Assembly: GCF_013004375.1 (NCBI RefSeq)
Contig: NZ_JABERI010000021.1
Coordinates: forward strand, 1 to 61,201
Origin: Acinetobacter terrae
Lineage (GTDB): Bacteria > Pseudomonadota > Gammaproteobacteria > Pseudomonadales > Moraxellaceae
DNA: 61,201 nucleotides
Direction: 5' to 3'
Under the pieces are notes generated by a model that saw only the letters and a list, made by a program, of their open reading frames with translations, was not told the origin of the DNA and made no database searches. Positions 25,150 to 33,931 of this stretch are shown here, in pieces. Both the position numbers and the translations under genes were made by a program. The first letter of the stretch is position 1, and every line of letters begins with the position of its first letter.

Positions 25150-26379
25150 ATGAATCAAAACAATAAGATTCTTATCGCTGCAAGCCTAGCGAATGGTGGC
25201 TGTTTTTCGATGATTTTGCCCATACTTGCACCTTTGGTTCGTCAAATGAAAATGACAGAACTGCAAGGCGGAGCTTTGATATCAGCAGGTGCATTGTTGA
25301 TGGCAATCGGGGCAATCTATATTTCTAAACAGCAAAATAAATACAGTATTTATAGCTTATTAAGTGTGGGTTTTATCGGTATGACCCTCACTTGGGGGTT
25401 ATTTACTGCGGTTTTGGCTTATGGGCTTGAATATCATCTTGCTACGATGCTGCTGTTTACTTTGTTATTGTTGGCTCGGGCAAGTATGGGCGTATTTATG
25501 GCTATGCCGCAAATCGCTTTACAAACTTATGTCATGACTAGATATACCTCAGAACAACAACGCAGCCAGACCATGTCCAAGTTTGGAGCGTTAAATAGTG
25601 CAGGTTTGGTGCTTGGACCATTTTTAACGACGCTTTTATTGGCTTGGGGTATGCTGACGCCGTTATGGGTTGCCTTTATTATTTTTGCTTTCATTAGTCT
25701 ATATATTGTATTGAAATTTGATCGTCACGAAACTGAGTTTTCTCATACTTCTGAGCAGGTTATACCAACGGAAAATACGACATTTTCCCACAATGAAGCA
25801 TTTTCTTTGCGTAACAGTATGGGGTGGTTTGGATTAGGATTTAGTCTCTATATTGCGATTGTCACAGTAAATCTAACCGCAGGTTTTTATATACAAGATC
25901 AATTTCAAATTTCGACTCAGCAGAGTGCAATTTACTTTGCCCAATGTTCTTTGATTGCCGGAATATCATTAGTGATTATGCAAACGGCTATTTCCAAGTT
26001 TTTACAATGGTCTGTGCAGCGCTTATTGTGGATTGGGTTGGTGTGCATGATGCTGGGCTTGCTGATCTCCATTCGCACCACACATATTCATATTTTCCAA
26101 AGTGCCTATGTTTTATATGGTGTTGCTGTGGCTTGTCTTACTCCGGCATTTACCACCGGGGCTGCCCAATCTGCACCACAGCATTTACAGGTTAAAGTTG
26201 CCAGTTTTTGTACTGCGACCCAGGCTTTAAGTTTTGTATTTGGTCCATTGGTCAGTACCGGTTTGTATCAGTGGCATAGCGATTATCCATTTTATTTATT
26301 AATGATAATGTTTATGTTGCTCGCTGTTTATTTCTTGTGTTATCAAAAGAATATGCAGCCATCTTCAGTTCCGGTGTGA
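25150..26379 (+). CDS. MFS transporter
   Basis: A 409-residue polytopic protein with about 12 hydrophobic helices in two halves, separated by a hydrophilic loop around residues 190-225 (HTSEQVIPTENTTFSHNEAF). The NKILIAASLANGGCFSMILPILAPLV start, the QQRSQTMSKFGALNSAGLVLGPFL segment near residue 137 and VFGPLVSTGLYQW near 362 are typical of major-facilitator drug or solute transporters. Substrate is not evident. It is 195 bases upstream of the cobalamin cluster on the same strand, but the gap argues against simple co-transcription. Confidence 0.85.
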   Translation: MNQNNKILIAASLANGGCFSMILPILAPLVRQMKMTELQGGALISAGALLMAIGAIYISKQQNKYSIYSLLSVGFIGMTLTWGLFTAVLAYGLEYHLATMLLFTLLLLARASMGVFMAMPQIALQTYVMTRYTSEQQRSQTMSKFGALNSAGLVLGPFLTTLLLAWGMLTPLWVAFIIFAFISLYIVLKFDRHETEFSHTSEQVIPTENTTFSHNEAFSLRNSMGWFGLGFSLYIAIVTVNLTAGFYIQDQFQISTQQSAIYFAQCSLIAGISLVIMQTAISKFLQWSVQRLLWIGLVCMMLGLLISIRTTHIHIFQSAYVLYGVAVACLTPAFTTGAAQSAPQHLQVKVASFCTATQALSFVFGPLVSTGLYQWHSDYPFYLLMIMFMLLAVYFLCYQKNMQPSSVPV

Positions 26380-26574
26380 TTTTCTTTATGCAGTTATAGT
26401 CCTAAGTTGGTGGCTGGGGATTTATTGATAAAGCAATGAAGTTTGTGACACGATTTAAGTATGAAAAAGCTGAATATAATTCAGTGTTGGTTGAATATTA
26501 CTAAATCAATGCCTCGAGAAAATTAATATTATTCATGCTTTAATAAGGTGATTGAATTTAAAGTGATTTGATGT

Positions 26575-27204
26575 GTGTTCTTAAAGCCTTCTACGCCTGT
26601 TGTTCCTACACTTGCAGGGGATTATCCTGAATGGCATCGCGGACGCGAGCATTTTTCGTTATGGTATATCGAAATTGAGCATCCAGAATTATTAGAGTAT
26701 TTAAATCAGCTGCGTTCGGTTTTTTCAGATTTTTTATATTCGCCAAATATCCGTCAATTTCACATTACTTTATTTATTTGTGGCTTCCTTACGGAACAAA
26801 ACCCAGTTTGGGATGATGATTTTTGCATTGAAAAAATGCATCAACATATTCGACACTTAACAGATAATTCCCAGAATAAAATTCAATTAAAAACAGGTCG
26901 CATCAACAGTTTTGAAAGTGCCTTATTTGTCGAAATTATTGATGAAAATGATGTGCTTTTAAAATTGCGTCATTTATTTGGACAAAGTTGCAATGAAATT
27001 GCACCGCTCGACTATTGTCCACATCTTACTTTAGGTTTGTATCATCAAGATTTTAATAGCGATTTAATTTTTGATCATATAAACAGCATTGAACAAAAAA
27101 GCTTTGAATTTTCAGTCGATCAACTGACTTTTGGCACATATAACGCAAAAATATTGCAAGGTCAGCTCTATCCATTTCATCAATTTCAATTGGGTGACGT
27201 ATGA
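26575..27204 (+). CDS. 2H phosphoesterase (2'-5' RNA ligase-like)
   Basis: A 209-residue 2H-superfamily phosphoesterase. The two catalytic His motifs are FHITLF near residue 62 and PHLTLGLY near 154, spaced as in LigT/2'-5' RNA ligase and cyclic-phosphodiesterase relatives. It probably acts on 2',3'-cyclic or 2'-5' phosphodiester bonds. It starts at GTG, the first start after an in-frame stop, with a weak ribosome site. Its stop overlaps the cobU start (ATGA), so it is translationally coupled to cobalamin salvage. A link to the nucleotide-loop pathway is possible but unproven. Confidence 0.78.
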   Translation: MFLKPSTPVVPTLAGDYPEWHRGREHFSLWYIEIEHPELLEYLNQLRSVFSDFLYSPNIRQFHITLFICGFLTEQNPVWDDDFCIEKMHQHIRHLTDNSQNKIQLKTGRINSFESALFVEIIDENDVLLKLRHLFGQSCNEIAPLDYCPHLTLGLYHQDFNSDLIFDHINSIEQKSFEFSVDQLTFGTYNAKILQGQLYPFHQFQLGDV

Positions 27205-27719
27205 TGCAACTTATTTTAGGTGGCGCACGTTCTGGTAAAAGTCGCCTTGCGGAACAAATCGCAAAAGATTCAGGTTTGGCTGTAACTTATATTGCAACCG
27301 CACAAGCGTTCGATGCCGAAATGCAGGAACGTATTCATCATCATCAAGCGCAACGACCAAAGCACTGGACTGTGATAGAAGAGCCTTTATATCTGGCCAA
27401 CTGTCTAATCGAGCTTGATCAACCCAATCAAGTGATTCTTGTCGATTGCCTGACTTTGTGGATGAGTAATTTATTGATGCATGAAAATCCTGAATTACAG
27501 AGGCATCAATGCCAAAAACTGCTGGATATCTTACCGATATTAGAATCAGAAGTTATTTTAGTCAGTAATGAAACCGGCTTAGGCGTGATACCAATGGGCG
27601 AGATCAGCCGCAAGTTTGTAGATGAATCGGGGCGTTTGCATCAACAGTTGGGGCAAATTGCCGATAAAGTTGTATTTTGTGTTGCGGGTTTTCCCATGAT
27701 TTTAAAAGGAGATAAATAA
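27201..27719 (+). CDS. cobU: adenosylcobinamide kinase / adenosylcobinamide-phosphate guanylyltransferase
   Basis: Bifunctional enzyme (CobU/CobP) that phosphorylates adenosylcobinamide and transfers GMP to give adenosylcobinamide-GDP. The P-loop GGARSGKSRLAEQ is at the N-terminus. The His-rich RIHHHQAQRPKHW near residue 48 contains the site of covalent guanylylation, and VDCLTLWMSNLL and SNETGLGVIPMGE follow as in the family. The length of 172 residues is normal. It overlaps the 2H phosphoesterase gene by 4 bases and cobT by 1 base, so the cluster is tightly coupled. Confidence 0.94.
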   Translation: MMQLILGGARSGKSRLAEQIAKDSGLAVTYIATAQAFDAEMQERIHHHQAQRPKHWTVIEEPLYLANCLIELDQPNQVILVDCLTLWMSNLLMHENPELQRHQCQKLLDILPILESEVILVSNETGLGVIPMGEISRKFVDESGRLHQQLGQIADKVVFCVAGFPMILKGDK

Positions 27720-28774
27720 TGAACTGGTGGTTGGATGCGTGTAAAACGCCAAGTGTGGAAGCAAAAAAACAGGCTGAAGAACGTCAATTACAACTGACCA
27801 AACCCACAGGCTCATTATCTGAACTTGAAAATACCGCCGTGCTATTGGCAAGTTTGCAAGCAAATCCACGTCCCAATGTAAATCAACCTTGGATTACGAT
27901 TTTTGCCGGTGATCATGGGGTGATGGAAGAAAATATTTCTGCCTATCCACAAGCCGTGACGCGTCAAATGCTGCAAAACTTCACCACCGGTGGCGCTTGT
28001 ATCAGCGTAATTGCCAAAGAATACAATGCCAAATTACAAGTCATTGACTGTGGTTCTGTGGGGGATGCCTATGAATATGCAGGCGTAGAACGTCATTGCA
28101 TTATTCCGGGAACAGCGAATTTTGCCAAACAAGTTGCCATGACTGAAGCGCAATGTATTGAAGCGATGAATCTGGGACGTCAAAGCGTAGAGGATGCCGT
28201 TGCTTATGGCGCATCTATTTATGTCGCTGGGGAAATGGGCATTGGCAATACCTGTTCTGCATCAGCAGTCGCCTGTTTTTTACTGAATGAGCCTGCTGAA
28301 CAGCTCACAGGTGTGGGTACGGGTATTCGTGAAGAACAATTGATTCATAAAAAAAATGTTATTAACCAGGCTGTTGCTTTACATCAAGAATATGTCGGTC
28401 AAGATGTTTTTAAAGCACTTTGCGCGGTGGGTGGTTTGGAAATTGCAGCAATGACGGGTGCCTATATTCGTTGTGCACAGCTCGGTTTGCCTATGGTGGT
28501 CGATGGTTTTATTACCACAGTTTCAGCGCTTGTAGCGGTACGTTTAAATCCTGCAGTCCGTGAGTGGATGCTGTTTGGGCATCAATCGGCTGAATATGGA
28601 CATCGCCGTTTATTGCAGGAACTGAATGCAAAACATCCATTACTCAAACTCAACTTGCGTTTAGGCGAAGGTAGTGGTGCTGGGGCTGCTTTAGGCGTGA
28701 TTAAACTGGCATGCAGTCTGCATAACCACATGGCCACTTTTGCAGAAGCAGCCGTTATTGGCGAAAAAGTTTAA
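27719..28774 (+). CDS. cobT: nicotinate-nucleotide--dimethylbenzimidazole phosphoribosyltransferase
   Basis: Makes alpha-ribazole phosphate from dimethylbenzimidazole and nicotinate mononucleotide, supplying the lower ligand for cobalamin. Visible are KPTGSLSELE near residue 31, FAGDHGVMEENISAYPQAVT near 62, GEMGIGNTCSASAVA near 173, and LRLGEGSGAGAALG near 315, which carries the catalytic Glu. The length of 351 residues is standard. An AAAAGGAG ribosome site lies before the ATG, which overlaps the cobU stop. Confidence 0.95.
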   Translation: MNWWLDACKTPSVEAKKQAEERQLQLTKPTGSLSELENTAVLLASLQANPRPNVNQPWITIFAGDHGVMEENISAYPQAVTRQMLQNFTTGGACISVIAKEYNAKLQVIDCGSVGDAYEYAGVERHCIIPGTANFAKQVAMTEAQCIEAMNLGRQSVEDAVAYGASIYVAGEMGIGNTCSASAVACFLLNEPAEQLTGVGTGIREEQLIHKKNVINQAVALHQEYVGQDVFKALCAVGGLEIAAMTGAYIRCAQLGLPMVVDGFITTVSALVAVRLNPAVREWMLFGHQSAEYGHRRLLQELNAKHPLLKLNLRLGEGSGAGAALGVIKLACSLHNHMATFAEAAVIGEKV

Positions 28775-28803
28775 TCCTAAGAGGATTCAACAGGATATTG
28801 AAC

Positions 28804-29424
28804 ATGTTAAAGATTGATCTGCTTCGTCATGGTGAAACGACTTTAAGTCATACCTTACGCGGTTCTACAGATGATGATTTAACCGAATTGGGTTGGTCGC
28901 AGATGCAGAAAACCATAGATCAGTCTTGGCATGCTGTTAAGCACGATTCTATGCATAAACCGGTGCAATGGGATGTGATCTTTACTTCGCCTTTAAAACG
29001 TTGTCGTTTATTTGCAGAATCGGTCGCAGATCAAAAGCAACGACCTATCTTTTATGACGCAGGTTTGCAAGAAATGCATTTTGGCGATTGGGAAGGCATA
29101 TCGACCCAAGTCATTTATGAAAATGAGCCTGAATTACTGGCGAATTTTTGGCAACAACCGACTCAATTTACCCCGCCCAATGCAGAAAATATGCAGGATT
29201 TTTATCAACGCATCCTCAATAGTCTTGAAAACATGCAACAACAGATGCTGGAAAATGGTTTGCAGCATGCTTTGGTGGTGACGCATGGCGGTGTGATTAA
29301 ACTTTTAAAATGTATCGCTTTAAATCATTCACTGGATGATATTTTAAAAATGACAGCAGAATTGGGGCAACTCAATTCCCTTGCAATTCATGAAGATGCT
29401 TCAATCCAGTTGCTCAAGGAATAA
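28804..29424 (+). CDS. cobC: histidine phosphatase, probable alpha-ribazole phosphatase
   Basis: A 206-residue phosphoglycerate-mutase-type histidine phosphatase. The catalytic LLRHGETTLSH lies at the N-terminus, FTSPLKRCRLFAE near residue 60, EMHFGDWEG near 91 and the second catalytic His in VVTHGGVIK near 160. Position between cobT and cobS supports alpha-ribazole 5'-phosphate phosphatase, the CobC role, though the fold alone is not specific. ATG at 28804 has a GGA site 8 bases upstream; a TTG at 28798 is less likely. Confidence 0.87.
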   Translation: MLKIDLLRHGETTLSHTLRGSTDDDLTELGWSQMQKTIDQSWHAVKHDSMHKPVQWDVIFTSPLKRCRLFAESVADQKQRPIFYDAGLQEMHFGDWEGISTQVIYENEPELLANFWQQPTQFTPPNAENMQDFYQRILNSLENMQQQMLENGLQHALVVTHGGVIKLLKCIALNHSLDDILKMTAELGQLNSLAIHEDASIQLLKE

Positions 29425-29429
29425 CAGTA

Positions 29430-30179
29430 ATGACACCATTTTTTATCGCTTTGCAGTTTTTAACGACATTTCCGATTCAATTGAAAGAAATGCCGAGCAA
29501 ACAGCAAAATGGTCAATCTTTACTGTTTTATCCACTCATTGGTTTGATGATTGGTGCAATTTTATTTGCCATAGCCACGGTGCTGCATGCATTGCCGGTG
29601 ATCTTGCTAAGCAGTCTAATTTTAGTGGTCTGGATCTGGTTGACGGGTGGTTTGCACCTGGATGGTTTAGCGGATACTGCCGATGCCTGGGTCGGTGGTT
29701 TTGGCGATAAAGAACGTACTTTAACAATCATGAAAGACCCGAGTTGTGGGCCGATAGGGGTTTTAAGTTTAATTATTCTATGTCTAATTAAATGGTCAGC
29801 ACTGTATGTATTATTAGAAAAACAACTCTATTCAGCCCTGCTTTTATTTCCAATATTGGGTCGCTTGGCACCACTATTTTTATTTTTGACTACCCAATAC
29901 GTGCGTGAAAGAGGTTTAGGATCTTCAATTGCAGAATTTATTCCTAAAACGGGTGCAGTGACTCTCTTTATATTGTGTTTAGTTGCCTCTGCATATTTTG
30001 CATGGGTGGGTATTTTAACAGCAATTATATTTATAGGCACCTTAATATATTTACGCTACAAATTTATCCAGCGGATTGGTGGAATTACTGGTGATACAGT
30101 TGGGGCAAGTATTGAGATTTGTGAGGCTGTGAGTATTTTGAGTTTTGTGATGAGTCTTTTTTATTTGAATTTTTCGTAG
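29430..30179 (+). CDS. cobS: adenosylcobinamide-GDP ribazoletransferase (cobalamin synthase)
   Basis: Inner-membrane enzyme joining adenosylcobinamide-GDP to alpha-ribazole (or its phosphate), the last step of cobalamin assembly. The motif GGLHLDGLADTADAWVGG near residue 72 is diagnostic and its Asp residues bind metal. About six hydrophobic helices follow. KDPSCGPIGVLSLI near 102 and GITGDTVGASIEICEA near 217 are typical. It is 5 bases after cobC and last in the cluster. No corrin-ring synthesis genes are visible here, so this cluster points to cobinamide salvage, though such genes could lie elsewhere. Confidence 0.94.
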   Translation: MTPFFIALQFLTTFPIQLKEMPSKQQNGQSLLFYPLIGLMIGAILFAIATVLHALPVILLSSLILVVWIWLTGGLHLDGLADTADAWVGGFGDKERTLTIMKDPSCGPIGVLSLIILCLIKWSALYVLLEKQLYSALLLFPILGRLAPLFLFLTTQYVRERGLGSSIAEFIPKTGAVTLFILCLVASAYFAWVGILTAIIFIGTLIYLRYKFIQRIGGITGDTVGASIEICEAVSILSFVMSLFYLNFS

Positions 30180-30634
30180 CCTAGGTTATTGCTTAAATGA
30201 GATTCCATTTATGAGGTTTTTTTATAACAAAATTTGGATGAATTATATGAAGAAGTAAAATCTTTAACGATCCATTTAAGAAAAATAAAATTACAAATAA
30301 TATAAATATTTGTGAAATATTCAGATAATAAGTTAAGTGAAAAATATCTTTTGTGTAAAAATAATATTGAAAAAATTATAAAAACAACTCATCAAAAAAT
30401 GTTTTTTAGTCGAAAATAAATTTAACTTAATGTTACATAAATATACATTTATATAATTTATCTCATTGAATAATAAAATCTATTTTTTTAAATATTTAAT
30501 TTTAAACATGTTTCTTATGTTGTTTTTTTGTGATCAATATACCTAATTACAGTGATATCAATCTCATTTTATTTCTCTTTTAATTACAAATAACCATTTT
30601 GACTAAATTAGTGGTACGGATGAAGGAATTGAAT
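30180..30634. other. very AT-rich promoter region of the pilus operon
   Basis: More than 400 bases with no gene. GC content by eye is only about one base in five, the lowest in the window. Such regions ahead of fimbrial operons are often bound by H-NS-like silencers; that is inference. No clear operator or riboswitch is visible. Confidence 0.5.
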
Positions 30635-31102
30635 ATGAAATTTGCCAACATTTTGTTGATGCTTATTTTGTTGCAATTTTCAGGAAATATTTATTCTGCA
30701 AACCAAACTTCTTCAGTGGATATTGTGACGACTATTCCTGTGAGTTGTCAATTTTCCAATGTCAGTCCACAAATTATTGTTTCTGAAAATGGCAGTGTTT
30801 CTAGCGGAAATTTTACCTTGAATTGTAATAAAAATTTTGAACTGCAGCTCAGTTCAAGGTCATTAAAAGATGGCGATCAGACAACTTCTGTAAAATCAGT
30901 AAATGGAACTAAGTTGAATACGGTCGTAAAAGTAAATTTTCAGGGGAATACATTTGAGTTAGACCGAGCTAGGCAGATTTCTGTACTAGACCCATCGAAT
31001 TCAGAGCTTGGAACAATCAGTATAAATTTAGCAAATCCAGTTCATGCAACTACACCTGCTGGGGTTTATCAGGATGTATTGTATTTGGATGCTACCTTTT
31101 AG
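30635..31102 (+). CDS. spore coat U-domain pilin, archaic chaperone-usher pilus
   Basis: A 155-residue exported subunit with a signal peptide ending IYSA near residue 22. The mature N-terminus (NQTSSVDIVTTIPVSC) is the donor-strand region, followed by the first Cys and then LNCNK with the second, the pair that forms the intramolecular disulfide. The C-terminus (PVHATTPAGVYQDVLYLDATF) is the conserved closing strand of spore-coat-U/Csu pilins. AAGGAA lies before the ATG. It is the first and most divergent of five tandem pilin genes, and it lacks the SIPM donor-strand motif of the other four. Confidence 0.85.
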   Translation: MKFANILLMLILLQFSGNIYSANQTSSVDIVTTIPVSCQFSNVSPQIIVSENGSVSSGNFTLNCNKNFELQLSSRSLKDGDQTTSVKSVNGTKLNTVVKVNFQGNTFELDRARQISVLDPSNSELGTISINLANPVHATTPAGVYQDVLYLDATF

Positions 31103-31128
31103 TCACTCATTTAATGAGAGAGAAAATA

Positions 31129-31602
31129 ATGAAAATATTTGTTCAGTCAGCTGCATTTTTAGTTGTGTTATTGGGGAGTGGCTTGAGTCAAGCCGCAACG
31201 ACTACAGCCAGTATTCCTATGGGTGTAGACATTCCTAAAAGCTGTTCATTTTCAAATGTAAGTGCAGGAATTATTGTTCCTGAAGATGGGACTAAAGCAA
31301 CCGGTGCATTTACGCTGATGTGTAATACAGGTTCTTTTTCAGTTCAATATACAGCAAATTCTCGTGCAAATGGTTCAACCTATTTAACAAGTGCGAATGG
31401 TACAAAATTAAAAACTAATATGAATGTTGCTCCTATAACGGGATATACGGTTCCATTTAATGGTTTTTATCAACATGGCTTTATTGGCTTTTATGGAATA
31501 CCGGTAAATGGTTTTTTTGAAGTCGGTCTGCAAAGCCCAATTACTGCAACAACTGAAGCAGGAGTATATACCGATACTTTAAATATGAATGTGACGTATT
31601 AA
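31129..31602 (+). CDS. spore coat U-domain pilin
   Basis: A 157-residue pilin with a signal peptide ending LSQAA near residue 22, donor-strand segment TTTASIPMGVDIPKSCSF, a second Cys in LMCNT, and the terminal SPITATTEAGVYTDTLNMNV block. Between these lies an unusual Gly/Phe/Tyr-rich stretch (GYTVPFNGFYQHGFIGFYG, residues about 105-123) absent from the first pilin. The N-terminal third is very close to that of the next gene. The start at 31129 gives a normal signal peptide. It is exported, chaperone-bound, then polymerised. Confidence 0.87.
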   Translation: MKIFVQSAAFLVVLLGSGLSQAATTTASIPMGVDIPKSCSFSNVSAGIIVPEDGTKATGAFTLMCNTGSFSVQYTANSRANGSTYLTSANGTKLKTNMNVAPITGYTVPFNGFYQHGFIGFYGIPVNGFFEVGLQSPITATTEAGVYTDTLNMNVTY

Positions 31603-31634
31603 TTTTTAATAAAAAAATTCAAGAGAACAATCTT

Positions 31635-32120
31635 ATGAAGATATTCATAAAATCTGCCGCGATTTTGGCAGCATTACTGGGGAGTGGTTTAACTCAAGCT
31701 GCTAATACCACTGCCAGTATACCTATGGGTTTGGAAGTGCCTAAAAGCTGTTCATTTACTGATGTCAGTACGGGGATAGTTATTCCTGAAAATGGAAGCG
31801 AAGGCGTTGGAAGTTTTACCTTTCAATGTAATGTAGCATTCACATCAGAATTTCAATCTGAATCTTCTGCTGTATGGGGTTCAGGTAAATCATCTGTGTT
31901 ATCTATTTCAGGTAAAAAGCTTGAGACAGTCATTAAATTAAATTTACCTCAATTCGGATATTCAAATTCCCCTTTACCACATGGCTGGGTTTGGGCGAAC
32001 TGGGGATATCGTGCACAAGCCCAAACAGGCAGTATTGCGATAAGTCTAAAAGAACCAATTACTGCAACTACACCAGCGGGTATTTATATAGATACCTATA
32101 AATTAGATCTTTATTACTAA
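31635..32120 (+). CDS. spore coat U-domain pilin
   Basis: A 161-residue pilin with signal peptide ending LTQAA, donor strand NTTASIPMGLEVPKSCSF and second Cys in FQCNV. Its first 50 residues are almost the same as those of the preceding pilin, while the middle differs entirely, with a Trp/Pro-rich stretch (SPLPHGWVWANWGYRAQAQ, residues about 114-132). The C-terminus (EPITATTPAGIYIDTYKLDL) returns to the family pattern. This suggests duplication followed by divergence of exposed loops. Confidence 0.87.
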   Translation: MKIFIKSAAILAALLGSGLTQAANTTASIPMGLEVPKSCSFTDVSTGIVIPENGSEGVGSFTFQCNVAFTSEFQSESSAVWGSGKSSVLSISGKKLETVIKLNLPQFGYSNSPLPHGWVWANWGYRAQAQTGSIAISLKEPITATTPAGIYIDTYKLDLYY

Positions 32121-32146
32121 ATATTAATCCTATTGAGAAAAAAAAC

Positions 32147-32614
32147 ATGAAAACATTAACAAAAATTACTTTAGTTGCAATCGCTGCTTTATCAAGTGCT
32201 TTAACTCAAGCAGCTACAACATCTGCAAGTATTCCAGTCAGTCTGACTATTACAGAAAAATGTACCATCAGTGATGTGTCAACCAATATTGCTATTCCTA
32301 ATGATACAACAAGTGGGACGGGAGCTTTTAAAGTAACGTGTAATACACCGTATAGCATTCGCACTAGTACTACCAATACTTCAGATGCAACCACCTTTGT
32401 TAAATCTACAACAAACTCAAGCCATACATTAAATACAAATATCACTGTGAATTTAAATGGTACTGCTGTTCCTGTAAATGTAGGTACAGCATTGTCTCAG
32501 CCTGGTTTAACTGTAGATACTTATAACGTGAATGCTGCACTTATTGCTGCTGTAGTGTCGACTACACCAGCAGGTACGTATAACGATACTTTAAATATTA
32601 GTGTGGATTACTAG
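32147..32614 (+). CDS. spore coat U-domain pilin
   Basis: A 155-residue pilin with signal peptide ending LTQAA, donor strand TTSASIPVSLTITEKCTI and second Cys in VTCNTPYSIRTS. It is Thr/Ser/Asn-rich with few aromatic residues, unlike its neighbours, and ends STTPAGTYNDTLNISVDY. The low-complexity, Thr-rich composition and lack of a hydrophobic insert make it a plausible main shaft subunit, but that is inference. Confidence 0.87.
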   Translation: MKTLTKITLVAIAALSSALTQAATTSASIPVSLTITEKCTISDVSTNIAIPNDTTSGTGAFKVTCNTPYSIRTSTTNTSDATTFVKSTTNSSHTLNTNITVNLNGTAVPVNVGTALSQPGLTVDTYNVNAALIAAVVSTTPAGTYNDTLNISVDY

Positions 32615-32641
32615 TTTTAAAGTTTCATTGAGTATTAAATC

Positions 32642-33103
32642 ATGAAAAAAATATTCTTAGCGATCACCGCTCTTATGATGGGATGTCATGCATTTGCTGC
32701 TACAGCAACGTCATCTATTCCCATGAGTGTGGAAATTGCAAAACAATGTACTTTTTCCAATGTGGCTTCTGAAATTATTTTGAAAGAAGATGGTTCAGAT
32801 ACGACTGCAGGTTATACAGTAACGTGTAATACACCCTATAGTATTTCTACTGATAATGCGAAATGGTATGAAGGTTGGTATTCGTATATTTCCAATGCTC
32901 AAAATGAGTGGTTAAAAACAGGTGTAGGCACTCGTGCGGTTCGCGATAATACGTTAGTAACCTTACATGCAGGAACACCGCTTGCAAGACCTGGTTATTC
33001 TGTAGATGACTATGAGGTTAGCATTCATGTTTCTACGCCTATTACTGCTACGACTCGCGCTGGTGTATACACTGATACTTATTTAATTAGTGTGTATTAC
33101 TAA
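32642..33103 (+). CDS. spore coat U-domain pilin
   Basis: A 153-residue pilin with signal peptide ending HAFAA near residue 19, donor strand ATSSIPMSVEIAKQCTF, second Cys in VTCNTPYSIST and a Trp/Tyr-rich patch (AKWYEGWYSYISNAQNEWLK, residues about 78-97). Its terminal block is TPITATTRAGVYTDTYLISV. The sequence VTCNTPYSI is shared with the preceding pilin. It is the last of the five pilins before the chaperone gene, 91 bases away. Confidence 0.87.
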   Translation: MKKIFLAITALMMGCHAFAATATSSIPMSVEIAKQCTFSNVASEIILKEDGSDTTAGYTVTCNTPYSISTDNAKWYEGWYSYISNAQNEWLKTGVGTRAVRDNTLVTLHAGTPLARPGYSVDDYEVSIHVSTPITATTRAGVYTDTYLISVYY

Positions 33104-33194
33104 ACCATAAATTTTTAAAATCGCATAAAAGATAAGCCATTTATCTTTTATGCATTTTCTATAGCTTTTTTAAATATTTTATTGGGGAAAATTT

Positions 33195-33926
33195 ATGCGA
33201 ACTGTGAAAAATACAAGCGGTCTGTTGTTTGCATTACTAACATTAATACAGCCAGAAGCTCATGCAGATCTGACCATTTCACCCGTTCAATTATATATTT
33301 CTGGTGATCGTCAACAACGCAGTACAACGGCAACACTGAATACCAAAGGAGAAAAAACGGATCGCACTTATGAAATTAGTGTATTTCGCTGGACTCAAGA
33401 TGAACAAGGTAACGATGTTTTAACACCAGATACAGACTTGGTGGTTAATCCCAAAGCTCTTATTTTACTACCAGACAGTAATAAAGTGATTCGATTTGGA
33501 TTTCGCCAATCCATTGCAGCCATGAATTTAAAACAAGAAGGAACTTGGCGAGTTAAATTTAGTGAAATTCCATCGCCATTACAAAAAACAGGGATGAGTA
33601 TTGCCTTAAATTTTAGTGTTCCTGTATTTGCGGGCAATGGTTTTCAACCTGATATGTCCTTTCATTTTGTTAAAGATGAAAAAAACAATACTGTTTTAAT
33701 GGCTAAAAATAGTGGGAAAGCACATTTTCAAATAACGAAATTCAGTATTCAAGATGCCTCAGGTAAAGTATTAAAAGACATTGATACTATGAAATATATT
33801 TTGCCGGATCGCCAAGTGTCTATTCCTATGGACGGATTTAATACGACATCCATTAAAGGACTAAAGTTTGTAATGGCATCCAACGCTTCTAAAACTTCCG
33901 TGGTTTATGATATTACGGAGAATTAA
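33195..33926 (+). CDS. periplasmic pilus chaperone (PapD-like, archaic class)
   Basis: A 243-residue periplasmic chaperone with two immunoglobulin-like domains. A signal peptide ending HAHAD-like (PEAHAD) near residue 25 precedes LTISPVQLYISG, the first-strand motif. The region VNPKALILLPDSNKVIRFGF near residue 83 is the donor G1 strand and its approach, and GTWRVKFSEIP follows. Domain two ends KGLKFVMASNASKTSVVYDI. GGGGAAAA precedes the ATG. It would hold pilins folded by donor-strand complementation and deliver them to the usher encoded 5 bases downstream. Confidence 0.9.
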   Translation: MRTVKNTSGLLFALLTLIQPEAHADLTISPVQLYISGDRQQRSTTATLNTKGEKTDRTYEISVFRWTQDEQGNDVLTPDTDLVVNPKALILLPDSNKVIRFGFRQSIAAMNLKQEGTWRVKFSEIPSPLQKTGMSIALNFSVPVFAGNGFQPDMSFHFVKDEKNNTVLMAKNSGKAHFQITKFSIQDASGKVLKDIDTMKYILPDRQVSIPMDGFNTTSIKGLKFVMASNASKTSVVYDITEN

Positions 33927-33931
33927 AGCAT

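Noticed and set aside
26380..26574. Search for a cobalamin riboswitch ahead of the cobUTCS cluster
   Set aside because: I could not find the B12-box core or a matching aptamer in this 195-base spacer or in the region before the MFS gene.
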